From assembly GCA_947311845.1 (NCBI GenBank), contig CAMZMU010000062.1:48143879-48207878 (forward strand): DNA of 64,000 nucleotides, given 5' to 3'. Shown here piece after piece: positions 29,252-40,036 of the stretch. Position numbers and translations under genes: made by a program. The stretch is from Poa pratensis. Lineage: Eukaryota > Streptophyta > Magnoliopsida > Poales > Poaceae. Positions within the stretch are counted from its first letter, which is position 1; each line of letters opens with the position of its first letter. Under the pieces are notes generated by a model. That model saw nothing but the letters and a program-made list of their open reading frames with translations. It searched no databases and was not told the DNA's origin.

Positions 29252-32200
29252 ATGGCAGCCCGCCGCAGGCCCGCCGCCGACGAGGGGCGCACGAGGCCGC
29301 CGCCGGTCGCGTCCCCTGCTGCGGCGGCGGCGGCACCGGGGGATCTGGTCCTCCGGCCGCCGAACCTTCGCGTGGTCTTCGCGGCGATGGCGCTCTTCCT
29401 CGCGCCCTTCTCGTACCTCGCGTTCGTGCACTACGCCCTGGACGCCGATCTGCGGCGATCCATCCTAATCTGCGGGGCCATCAGTCTCGGCGGTTTCTTC
29501 GTCGTGCTCCTCCTCATCCCCGTCGCCGCCCGCTACCTCCTCCGCCGCGGGATGTTCGGCAAGGACATCAACAAGAAGGGCTTGCCCCTGGGCGAGATCA
29601 CAGTGTGAGTCCCAGTACAGTTTCAAATACTGTTTTGCTTTAGGTGTAGATCTTTATTGTATAATATTGCTCTAAATACAAATTTTAACCCGGTTTTAGA
29701 GTTTAGCTTCAGGATTTCTTATTTATTTGGTGTCAGCGCTGCTGCTCTACTGTTGCAAACCATGCAGCTTCACAGAATCAGAGACTTTTTTAAGCTAGAG
29801 AGAGAGGGGGACTCACATTTCTGCTCAGTTGAAATTCATGCATTTTGGTATTAGACACCAACACATCATTAGGCTAAATTAACCGTTTGATATAGAGGTC
29901 ATATTGGGATAATAGCAGCGTGGATTTTCCTTGAGTGATGAATATGCTTTCATTCGTTGGTAGGTGTTGATTCTGTAGGACAGGTTGTCCCATTTGGGGG
30001 TTAAGCAGCAAATAAGTTCTAATCAAAGCAGACCTAGTTTATGTTTTTTTTACTCGAATGCCCGTGCTTAAGTATTCCTTCACCTTGCCTATATCTAGAG
30101 TTCATGCACCATTTCCATGTGAGTGGAGATTTTTGGCTCCCGAGCTCCAGTGCTCCCTCGTATTTAAAAATTTCGAAAATCATATTTTCAAGTTTCAAAA
30201 AAATCTGAAAAAAAATCTGGAGGTAGCCAATAATATATCCCACAAACGTGCAAAATATGAAATTCAAATACGTTGTATTTTGAGCTATACAAAAATGACA
30301 AAAGTGTAGATCTAAAGTATGCATATTTTCAAACCTATAAGTTTTATCAGATTTGTTATTTTTGTGTAGCCTAAAATATAAAGTATTTCAAATTGAAAAT
30401 TTGCATGTTTGTGTTATATATCATTGTCTACATACGTATTTTTTTCAGAATTTTTAAAACTCATAAATATGATTTTCGATTTTTTAAAATAGGAGGGAGC
30501 ACTGGAGCCCGAGAGCCAAAAACACTTTCCGCATTTCCATGCCCTTGTCTTTATTCTGAACTGAAAAGATCTCGGCACAATAAATACACGGTCTTTCTGG
30601 CTGTCCAAAGTTCTTACTTCTCTGAAGAACATATACTTGAAATAAAGGACAAGAGATATATATCTTAAGGATCTTTCTTGAATATACATTTTTTAATGCT
30701 TTCTTTGGGCTTATGATACTGATACATGCAGTACGTATATGTATGTACCTCAACATTCTTATACAAATTTTGAAAGAGAAACTGAACTATAGCATTATTA
30801 TAGAGAACTGTGCACATACTCATCTGTACATCGAAGGGGCAATTTAAAAAATTCAGAAGTAACCACTGTATGCAATTCAAATGAAAAAAATCATTATCTG
30901 ACTTGGAGATATACATCTGTGAGTTTACATTTTTTATTGTCTTAACATTAAACTTACTTTGCAGGCCTGAGTCACTAGGCATTGTTGTTGGGATTGTCTA
31001 CTTGGTCATTGCTATTCTATTTCAACATTTCAACATGGCAGCGGATTCTATTGTATGTTTATGATTAGAAGCTATCGTTCCTTGCATTCCTGAAATATGT
31101 GTTATTCCCTGAAATGCGTGCTTGTTGATGTTGCAGTGGCTTGTTGAATATAATGCAGCATTAGCGTCAGTCTGCTTTATGATTCTTCTTGGATTTATTG
31201 ACGATGTTCTTGATATTCCATGGAGAGTGTATGTTCTTTATCAGAGTGTCATTCAGCTTATTTTAACAATACCACTTTCTTGTTTTGATAAATTTGTTCG
31301 GAATGGCCTACATTGAACAGGAAACTGCTGCTGCCTACAATTGCAGCTCTTCCTCTGTTGATGGCATATGCTGGTGGTACTTCCATCATCATTCCAAAGC
31401 CTCTAGCATCCTATGTTGGACTAGAAGTTCTGGAGTTAGGTATGTTTAGAAATCCAAATAAGTGAACTTCGACACAGTAAATAATGAGTGGTTCCGAATA
31501 TTATGGTGAAAGCATTGGTGATTTTTATAATTTTATGTCATTCGTAACAACAAACCAAGTGCATCTTGTACATTGCTTGCTTCAAAATATCTCGGGAAAT
31601 CTCAAATCTATACTTCTTATAAAGCAAAACCCCACTAAGTGTAGTTAATATTTTTCTATCTCCACATGCAATCTATCCACATCATCCACTTTCTTAGCCA
31701 ATCAATTGTCCATGTCACCTCCATTAATATTTACATGAAAACTCCACATTATCCATTTATTTAATCATCTAATTACCCACATTAATTATTTATAATACAC
31801 ACTCTTGATGTCGATTAAATTTAGTATTCGACTATGACAAGTTGAATTTTGCATATTATTTTAGAGAACTTATTGTACCGTACCTATTATACATTTTCGT
31901 TTACACAATATAATTTATAAAGGGATTTCCGCTGCAACGCGCGGGGTATTTTTCTAGTATATACTATATGTATCCTCAACTGTCAAAATTAATGAATTGA
32001 GAGATCCATGTGCCCGTACCGCTGTGTTACACTTCTGCTGGTTTGCTTATCTGCCTATTGGATGCAAGTTTCTGCCCAAGATTGTTTCCTCTTTAGACAG
32101 AGATGTACACACTAGATAATAGAATCAGCACCCACCTCTCGTTTTCTTTGTCATACAGGTTGGATGTACAAGCTCTTCATGCTTTTGTTAGCAGTTTTTT

Positions 32201-34348
32201 GTACAAATTCAATCAACATACACGCTGGCCTGAATGGTCTTGAAGTTGGGCAGACAGTCGTCATATCTGCCGCGGTATGAAGTACATGATTCTTGAATTT
32301 TGAGTACCATTTGTCTACTAATTATTATGGCATTTTCTAGGTTTTGATACATAATGTAATGCGCATAGGATCTTCTAAAGACCTTGAAACTCAGCAAGCT
32401 CATGCATTCTCTATTTATCTTGTCCTGCCTTTCCTGACTACGTCATTAGCTTTGCTGGGCTTTAACTGGTAAGGACCTTGTGAGCATGGCACCATACTTC
32501 AAATTTAAAAAGTCAACTATTGTAATTGGATCTCCTTGTATGTGTACTTCTCAGGTATCCTTCATCTGTGTTTGTTGGTGATACCTACACCTATTTTGCT
32601 GGGATGACTTTAGCCGTGGTTGGTATTTTGGGGCATTTCAGGTAAACATCCTCAGTTATCTACGTAAGTTTTACTATTTTCTTAGTCATTTCAGCTTATT
32701 CTTCATTTGGCTGTTCGTGGAATGGAATGTTACGCATTTAGCAGTTCGCTTTCTGTAATGAAGTACTCCTAATCATCCTTGTTCTGGGTGCATGTGCATA
32801 GAAGTATCCCTCCCCCTTGTTTTGCATTTCTAATGTATCCATGTTAGTAAAGTGAGTAAAAAGATCCCATTGTGAACTTTGGGGATGGGGGAGGAGAGCT
32901 ATGCAGGAATTTGGCAGCGGTCTGAGTAGAAAATAGCTAGTAGAGTTCTGGTAGGATCCGAAATAGAGTTTTTGAACATTTTATATGATGCTTGCTGAAC
33001 TCCACTGTTTTTATATGACCATATATCTTGATATCCTAACTGTTTGGGATGGGAAAAACCATCTTGGTTGTGAACCCAACCTTTTCTTGCGCCATCTATA
33101 CGTCTTATGCGCACTCATGGGATATTTTTTAGTATATACGCTAGTCGTTCATATGGTTTTCTCTATCCATTATTGAATAATAACTGCAGCTAATAAAACT
33201 ATTTTCTATTTGCAGTGAGACACTATTGCTCTTCTTTTTACCTCAGGTTCTTAATTTCTTGTGCTCAGTACCACAGGTTCGGACAGACTGATTTCCTATT
33301 TACTTCTTCGTTGGTATAGTTACCTTTTTTAATTGATTAACTATACTGTTTGCTTATGCTTTAAAACTGCGCATATTGTGTACAGCTCTTTCACTTTGTT
33401 CCTTGCCCAAGACATAGGTTGCCAAGGTACTGATTTATTTCTATTGTTATAAAACTGTTGATAGAATCTATCGCAATATGGTTTTGAACTTGTAATAAAA
33501 TTATGCACTGTACTTGATGTAGGTTTGATACACAAACAGGACTGCTAACAGGTACCAAAGATGGTAACCTTGTTAACATATTCCTTAGGCTCTTTGGGAA
33601 GTGCTCAGAGAAGTCCCTTTGCATAAGGCTTCTTATATTTCAGGTAAAATTGAAATGCATTGTTGTTGCGAACTTCGTTTCTTTGTACAGTAATTCTTTC
33701 CTTGATTTCTGAAGGTATAATTGATTACTTGATGATTGCAAACATGCTACAATATTTTGTAGCAGCAGTAAAACTCAATAAAAAGCGATGCTAAGTAGTG
33801 TTAAAATCAGCATAACTATTCAGTTATATAGCCGTACTGGAGCCTAATCAATCAAATGTATCTCACATGTCAAATATATACCGGTGTCCCTACTCACTGA
33901 CTCTTGATGAACTTTGACTCAAAGTGTACCAAATGTGCTCAGCAGCTTGCATCACAATAGAGTATCTGTGGTTTGATGATAATGCTGCATGAGAGCTTGC
34001 TCTTAATGTTCAAGTTCATCCACGGGAGATGTCTTATTGCTAAACCTTGTCGTGGTGTTCATCACAGATGTCAGAATTCATTTATCTTATGCTTTAGGAG
34101 TTTGGTAGCCACTAGATTTCCTTCAAGCTATATATTTGAATGGAAGTAGTTTTCTGGCACCTCCACTTTGATATCACTTTCCTGTCACGTTTTTTTTTTG
34201 CAATATCCATTTTCTTTTCCAGTTCTTTCTTTTCATGTGTATTTTGATCTGAGGTAGTAACTCCTCGTATCTTCATTTGTGGCAGGCTCTTTCATGCCTA
34301 TTCTGCTTTTGGCTGAGATACGTGCTCACTGGATGGTACAAATATTAG
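29252..34348 (+). CDS. ALG7: UDP-GlcNAc:dolichyl-phosphate GlcNAc-1-phosphotransferase (11 exons)
   Basis: Exons: 29252-29604, 30965-31052, 31137-31228, 31321-31439, 32159-32274, 32341-32468, 32555-32641, 33216-33276, 33386-33426, 33523-33643 and 34286-34348. All have GT/AG borders and matching phases, giving 422 aa, close to the plant GPT length. The enzyme moves GlcNAc-1-phosphate onto dolichyl phosphate in the ER membrane, the first step of the lipid-linked N-glycan precursor, and is the target of tunicamycin. Visible features: an Ala/Pro-rich N terminus, about ten hydrophobic segments, the metal-binding block GFIDDVLD in exon 3, [13 protein letters not shown] in exon 5, and [11 protein letters not shown] in exon 7. 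The end TGWYKY is family-typical. No damage is seen. Introns 1 and 4 carry transposons. Confidence 0.95.
30120..30531. mobile_element. Mutator-like MITE in ALG7 intron 1, 412 bp
   Basis: The flanks CATTTCCATG (30110-30119) and CATTTCCATG (30532-30541) form a 10-bp target duplication. Long inverted ends share TTTTTGGCTC(C/T)CG(A/G)GCTCC then AGTGCTCCCTC, followed by AT-rich arms that remain complementary. Long terminal repeats with 8-10 bp duplications fit Mutator-type MITEs. A related copy lies at 42818-43205. Confidence 0.8.
31607..31957 (+). mobile_element. Non-autonomous Helitron in ALG7 intron 4, 351 bp
   Basis: It starts TCTATACTTCTTATAAAGC and ends with a small CCGC/GCGG stem (GCAACGCGCGGGG) followed by T-rich sequence and CTAG. 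An A precedes it and a T follows, the Helitron A/T insertion site. No Rep/helicase frame is present. Confidence 0.75.
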
Positions 34349-34928
34349 ATGACCTGAAACAGAACCATCTCGCTGGTTTCCAGGATACAACCGAAATCTG
34401 TTTGGGTCTCATGGCTGTTGCTCGGTCAGCTCATCTGTATACTAACAGCAAACCCAAAGCCTAATTCCAGCAGGAGTAGCTGACACAAGATACTTTTTAG
34501 AATGTTTGCTGCTCCCATTTCGTCTAGGGTCTGTAGCCTTTGATTGTTTTTTGTTCCATTTTCTTGTGTGCTAACAGCAGAAATACGTGGTTCGAAGGTT
34601 TTGCAAAAAAAATCCAGCCGCACAGTTAAAAAGTAATATATTTGTAACCATGTACAATGACTTCCATGTAAGTTTGCTTGCATTATACAGAGTAGTTCGG
34701 TAAAGGTTTATGGCAGAGCGCGAGGAATGTGTGTACTTGTTGTCGGGTAAAGTGGAGATTGATTGGTTTGTGGTAGTTTTACCTTGTCTTATTTTTGTTG
34801 AAACTGCGTACAGTACTCCAAAGTCCCAACGAAACTATTCTGCTGTCTAACAATAGCATGCTAAGATATACCTTCGAGGCATCAATTTATGCTCAATACA
34901 AAAGCCAGAAAAGTCTACCAAAAAATAT
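34349..34928. other. ALG7 3' UTR and downstream DNA
   Basis: The first 200-350 bases probably form the 3' UTR. A second frame after the ALG7 stop (to 34464) is not conserved-looking. No further gene is recognised. Confidence 0.45.
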
Positions 34929-34929
34929 A

Positions 34930-35023
34930 CTACCTCCGGTCCAATATAAATGTTGGGGAAACACTACTAGCACAATACGATTTTTCTTCAGAATCCACGA
35001 CAATAATTATGGACCGGAGGGAG
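34930..35023. mobile_element. Small Stowaway-type MITE
   Basis: CTACCTCCGGTCCAATA and TTATGGACCGGAGGGAG are inverted repeats with TA on both sides (34928-34929, 35024-35025). At 94 bp it is shorter than typical Stowaways and may be internally deleted. Confidence 0.75.
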
Positions 35024-35026
35024 TAG

Positions 35027-35334
35027 AAAAAATCGCAAGGCCTTATGCCTCGTGAGAACTGGATCGTGAGTTGCACTTGCCGGTTAGGCATAAATTGATG
35101 TCTCCTAAAAAGACGTTGTGTATAGCACCTGTCAAGGGGAAATCATCTTTGGATATACGCAGGTATATTCTATGTTCATACAAAACTTTTTGTGCGAACA
35201 TAAAATATGTGGGTGTATATCCGAAATTTTTGTTTGGATTTTTTTGACATTTTAAAAAAATATTAAAACTATATTTTACATAATGTGTGCATCTACATGC
35301 ACCTACCACACGAAACACTTTGTCCCTGTCGAGG
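35027..35334. other. Intergenic, AT-rich, possible degraded TIR element
   Basis: Around 35125-35330 the two sides are weakly complementary (GTCAAGGGGAAATC against CCCTGTCGAGG) around an AT-rich core. The signal is too weak to call an element. No gene is seen. Confidence 0.25.
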
Positions 35335-36480
35335 GGGTAACCCGAACGGCCTTGAGTTGCCTGTTGCAAACGCAGAGGAAGACGTGGAGATGATCCCTCC
35401 ACCGTCGGCTCCTAGTGTCGAGCAACCTTGTCCAGAGCCGATCGATTAGTGTTTACCCTTCATTCGCCTTGAGAGGAAGTGTGGTGAACCTCGTCAGGCT
35501 GCATTTGAATTGGGTGAGCTGTCCATGGAGCAACGAAAGCACATGACAACAACGGGCAGTGGCAATAAAAGGAAAATTCAAACTGCAACGACAACGTTGC
35601 AAAAATATCATCCACACAGTCAACACAAAATTTAAGATTTAACCAATGAAATGTTTTTGTTCTGAAAAACAAAACTAAATCCGCGATCGTTAGATAAAAG
35701 TTGACGATTTAAGGTTTGGTGTTCACAAGCTTTTGGGTGTGTAAAAAATTGTTGCTCCTTTCACTTATGGCCTCTATAATGTGCATGAATTTCACGGAAA
35801 ATAGTTCAGCTGCTTCCGAAAACAGGGAATATTCCTACGAACATCAAACTACACATATGAACTCTGAAGTCGCTTCGAGAAGATCATGACGCCGGCGGCC
35901 ACATGGATAGATAGTGGCGGATCTTCTACTCGTCGATGACGTCGGAGCCTTCGTCCTCCAGGACCTCAGTGTAGGCGCAGCCCAAGCGCTCGTACTGCTC
36001 GAGGATCTTGGCATCCCCAGCCCGCACCTTCTCCATCGCAGCATTGCTGCGGGCCACGAGCGACCGGAGATCATTCGGACCCTTGTAGTGCTTCTCGACG
36101 CGCTCCATGGACGTCGACACCTTGTAGGCACCGGTGCCGGTGGATTTCTCCTTCAGCACCATATCGATGTACTTCTGACTCACAGGGACGAACCTCTTCC
36201 CCTTCCCGCCCTCACCCTTGTCGCCCGCCGTCACCGCCTGGCCGCCGCCGTTCGACCCGGACGCAGTCCGGTGGGAGCCAGCGATCGTCTCGTCGCCTTC
36301 TTTTCGACCTCCATTACCCCCTCTTGGTTCGTCTCCATCTAGGCTTTTATTCGTCTGGATGGGAGGACCAGAAAATCCCATGGGGGCTGCATATATAGCC
36401 AGCCAAACCCTATGCTGTTTCGGATCAATCGGGACTCCGATCAACGGACGACACACGACACGAAACGTACAGGTCCACGA
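35335..36480. repeat. Segmental duplication, copy 1 (pairs with 37640-38930)
   Basis: The pair shares, in the same order, a GATCCCTCCACCGTCG block, CGCCTTGAGAGGA, a GCTGCATTTGAATTGGGTGAGCT block, a CAGTGGCAATAAAAGG block, ACACAAAATTTAAG and the small minus-strand gene. The copies are about 2.3 kb apart and in the same orientation. Copy 2 has an insertion of about 130 bp (37885-38015). Confidence 0.8.
35926..36381 (-). CDS. Small protein of unknown function (151 aa)
   Basis: A single minus-strand frame from ATG 36381 to TAG 35926-35928. The N-terminal half is low-complexity (Gly, Lys, Asp, Glu). The C-terminal half is well ordered and charged: VSQKYIDMVLKEKSTGTGAY, then a helical stretch with SLVARSNAAMEKVRAGDAK and ILEQYERLGCAYTEV. 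I do not recognise a named domain and no enzyme motif is visible. The helical part could pack as a short coiled coil. A TATATA (36392-36397) lies only 11 bases before the ATG, which is odd for a TATA box. The broken duplicate at 38339-38833 keeps the same C-terminal pattern in another frame, suggesting that the protein is real. Confidence 0.6.
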   Translation of the reverse strand: MGFSGPPIQTNKSLDGDEPRGGNGGRKEGDETIAGSHRTASGSNGGGQAVTAGDKGEGGKGKRFVPVSQKYIDMVLKEKSTGTGAYKVSTSMERVEKHYKGPNDLRSLVARSNAAMEKVRAGDAKILEQYERLGCAYTEVLEDEGSDVIDE

Positions 36481-36481
36481 A

Positions 36482-37639
36482 CCATTTTTTTTTTTTTTGG
36501 ATTGGAGGCCGCCGAACTAGCCAGCCTTCGCACATAACAAAATTAATTGTCACGAGCAGAATGCCCCACGGTACTTATCATTGTAACTCAAGGTTTGCCA
36601 AAGCACACCGGTACTATTTGATTGGTGCTCTATTTGTCGGAAAAATTGATTGGTGCTCTATCTAATTAATTGCATATTTAAATATCAAATACATATTATG
36701 AGTATTACCCAATCCTAGTAATACGCACTAAAGAACGTAGATGATGATGTGTGTGTCAGTGTGTGCATTCGCGCACAGCAAGAAACAAACGAATTAACTC
36801 TGCGAAAAAATGGTATTGCCTACCTCGTCGTGAGGGAGACGATTGAGACGAAATGATTAAGATGTAACCCGAGAGTATCGTCGCCATGGCCGGAGAGGAG
36901 GAACGATCTGTCCGGCGAACTGTAAAGAGAAGTAGCCGACAGGGCCAGGATTGTGAATGTGGCCAGAGGCGGATCAAGCGTTCGTTGAGTTGGAAAAAAC
37001 TGGGTGTCCCGCTCGGCTGGGTGCGGGTTGGGAGGCCTTGTTATGGTGCCATTTGGTTAAAACTATCTGAATACCCTTTGCCCTCACACCGGGTTAAGCT
37101 ATTACAATCTGCAAGACAGGCGGGTAGAAGAGACAATTTCATGATTCACATTTGCTCCGGCACCAATTCGTGTTGCCCAAAAATTTTGAGAAAAGTTTTT
37201 TTTACCAAGCTACCATAGGGGAAGCCCCTACGGTGTAAATTTTAATCTATAATGCAGAAAAAAGTCTCAGAGGGTCCTACGGTCCTATCTCATGGAGACA
37301 CCTTAACAATTCATACGTGTTCGAATTCATGGTTTGAAATTGGGCCAACTCCAATGTTGAGAGACATGGTCCAATAGGTTCGTGGTTCCCGTAAGACCCC
37401 TTTCAGATGATTAATAAAGTTTCTACAATTCCGCTAAGAAAAGAACGAGACCGGGGTGGGGAGAGTTTCCCCGCCGGACCAATATTCAGGCCAGATCAGA
37501 TGCATTTCTCTCGGGGATTCCCATTAATCCTCTGGTCAATTCCTTTTGACCCCCCTAGGTCATTCTTATCTCCTTCTTCTTCTCGCGAAACTGCCACTTC
37601 ACATCTGCAAGGGGGCGAACCATACAACAAAGAGGTCAT
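36482..37639. other. DNA between the duplicated segments
   Basis: It contains a T/A-rich stretch and a short plus-strand frame at 36886-37218 without a recognisable domain. No repeats with clear ends and no RNA gene are seen. Confidence 0.35.
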
Positions 37640-38930
37640 GACCGTCACCTTGATTTGTCGTGTTGCAAACATAGAGAAAGATGCGGAGAAGATCCCTCCA
37701 CCGTCGATCTTAGCGTCGTGTGAACTTGTCTAGCAGAGCAGAGTGACGAGAGGGAGGATGCTGGTGGCGACAGTAGACTAGGGTTTGCCCCCTCTTTCGC
37801 CTTGAGAGGACAACCTATGGGGTGTGGCTTAAGTGTGGTCAGCCTTGTAGAGCTGCATTTGAATTGGGTGAGCTATCCGAGGAAGCCATAGTGGGCACCC
37901 CGAGCTTTGGACCAACTTGTGAAGATTTTCTTGGGAAGGGTTTAGATGGAGAAAAATAGTAAATTTCCCCCTGAAATAATTGTATTTCTGATTTGCCCCC
38001 TGTAGTTTCTGGCAAGCTCAGCGTGGAGCAACAAGAACACATGACAACAACATCAGTGGCAATAAAAGGAAAATACGAACTGCGACAAGAACGCTGCAAA
38101 AATATCATCCCCAGTCAACACAAAATTTAAGGTTTAACCAGTGAAGTGGTTTTGGTCATGAAACAAAACTAAATCCGTTCACAAGCTTTGTATATGTACA
38201 AATTTGTTGCTCCTTTCACTTATGGACTCCATTATCTGCAGCAGTTTCATGGAAAATAGTTTAGTTCATACCGGAAACAGGGAATATTCCTACGAACATC
38301 AAACTATACAGATGAACTCTGAAGTCGCTTCCAGAAGATCATGCCGCCCGCGGCCACCTGGGGAGGTAGCGACGGATCTTCTCCTCATCGATGACAGAGA
38401 CCTCCTTGGCATCAGTGTAGGCGCAACCAAGGAGCTCGTACTGCTCGAGGATCTTGGCATCCTCAGCTCGCACCTTCTCCATACAAGCATTGCTGCGGGC
38501 CACGAGCGATCGGAAATCGTGAGGACTCTTGTACTTCTCGACAAACTCTCCATGGACCTCGACACCCTGTAGGCGCCGGTGCCGGTAGCTTTCTCTTTCA
38601 GCAGCATATCGATGTACTTTTGGCTCACAGGCCTCATCCCCTTCCCGGCCTCACACTTGTCGCCCTCCGCCAGTTTCTGGGACTTCAGGACCGTCACCGC
38701 CTCGCCACTCGACTCGGACGCAGTCCGACGGGAGCCAGCGATCGTCGCCTTCTTGTCAGCCTCCATTGACCCCTCTTGCTGCATCTTCACCTACGTTTTT
38801 ATTCGTCTGGATGGGAGGTCCAGAAAAGCCCATGGTGGGCTGCATATAGTCAGCCAAACCCTATGCTGTTTCGGATCGGGACTCCGATCAACGGACGAAA
38901 CGTGCTTTACTTGGGTACGGGTCCACGCAC
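37640..38930. repeat. Segmental duplication, copy 2 (pairs with 35335-36480)
   Basis: It carries the same blocks in the same order as copy 1, plus about 130 extra bases (37885-38015) that break the shared sequence. It contains the frameshifted version of the small gene. Confidence 0.8.
38339..38833 (-). pseudogene. Frameshifted duplicate of the small unknown gene
   Basis: ATG at 38833 begins the same peptide start as the intact copy (MGFSGPPIQTNK). The frame meets a stop near 38760 and the reading continues in another frame, with VSQKYIDMLLKEKATGTGAY. A second shift near 38550 moves the conserved C-terminal helix into a third frame. The ancestral stop is also lost, so that last frame runs on to a TGA at 38339-38341. 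With two frameshifts this copy cannot make the protein. Confidence 0.75.
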
Positions 38931-38977
38931 CAGCGACTTAAATCATAATTATTGACCACATACCACAAACATGGTTG

Positions 38978-39439
38978 ACAAATCCAAACTGCTTTATTTC
39001 GAGCCATCGAGCGCTCGATCTCACGCACGAGTCACTACGGTCCCGCTCCAATTCTAAGTCCTCCCTCTCTTCCCCACCGCCCACCTCAAGCTGACTTCGG
39101 CGACGCCGCTGCGACCGGCAGGGAGCTGCGGCGGAGAAGGCGGCTGGAGCGAGGCGGCATCCAAGCAATGGACTTAACTGTTGGGTGGGGTCTGGTGGGG
39201 GCGCCGGAGCCAGAGAGGAAGCGGGTGCAGGGGAGGTTAGAGGAATGTTCGGGGACGGCGGCGACCGGCAGAGGCCATGATTTGAGGAGGGCGGGGAGGC
39301 GGTGGCATGCAGTGGCATGCAATGTTCGGTTGGCGGTGGGTAGCGGGGGGCCTTCCTCCCTGTCTTTGTCATTTTGCTTGTCGGAAAACCGATCGAGCAC
39401 TCGCGCGATCAAAGAATAGCAAACCCCTCGACTAATCAC
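38978..39439. mobile_element. GC-rich insertion flanked by 19-bp direct repeats
   Basis: CATACCACAAACATGGTTG occurs at 38959-38977 and 39440-39458, directly bordering a 462-bp GC-rich insert. The ends of the insert are weakly inverted (ATCGAGCGCTCGATC against GATCGAGCACTCGCGCGATC). Parts of it match the GC-rich DNA around the Copia insertion (16830-16905 plus 28171-28562). A 19-bp duplication is long for a DNA transposon, and there is no poly(A). Confidence 0.55.
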
Positions 39440-39742
39440 CATACCACAAACATGGTTGCCTAATATTATGATTCAAGCCTGAGGGTCCATCATATAATGA
39501 TGGGTGTGTGAAGATAACTTCAAAGAGCATGACACTTCAGGGATGAAGGACAAGTGATGAAGTGGCTTGATGAGTAATGTAAATTATGTTTTGTGAACTA
39601 ACCATTGCCATGTGTAAGTGTGAGGGTCAGATTCACTTAATGGTGCTACATTGGGAGAATGATCCGACCAAAACCTGAAGCAAAGATTGCACCGGGTGCT
39701 TGCATTGAGGGTTGTCATAAGCTTTGAAAGGTGCTTTATACA

Positions 39743-39907
39743 ACGAATGAAGCGAAAACTTGGAGACCACCAGCCACTGATAACCTGAAAGTAAACGTGG
39801 ACGGAACGTACAGATCGGATACGCGTAGCAGAGGGTGGGGTGCCATCGTCCGTGATCATTTTGTTGTGGTTCACGAAACAAAACCGAATCGCCATCCACG
39901 GAGCTGA
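39743..39907 (+). pseudogene. Fragment of an RNase H-like domain
   Basis: The plus strand encodes TWRPPATDNLKVNVDGTY and then SRGWGAIVRDH before a TGA. NVDG with its catalytic Asp, followed by GWG(A)IVRD, is the hallmark start of the plant RNase H-like domain found in non-LTR retrotransposons and derived proteins. The rest of the domain is absent, so this is a relic. Confidence 0.6.
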
Positions 39908-40036
39908 ATCACACAGCATCATTTGATCCGGACGGGGCACACGCCAGAGATGAGGTTCGTATTCATCTCCTTCCTAATCTATATGGAAAAGAGAACACGT
40001 AGCTAATAGTACACCGGTGAGCAGGGCCGATGAAGC

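Noticed and set aside
34279..34464. 61-codon frame at the end of the ALG7 gene
   Set aside because: It overlaps the true last exon in another frame; the exon read from 34286 gives the family-typical end and a stop at 34346-34348.
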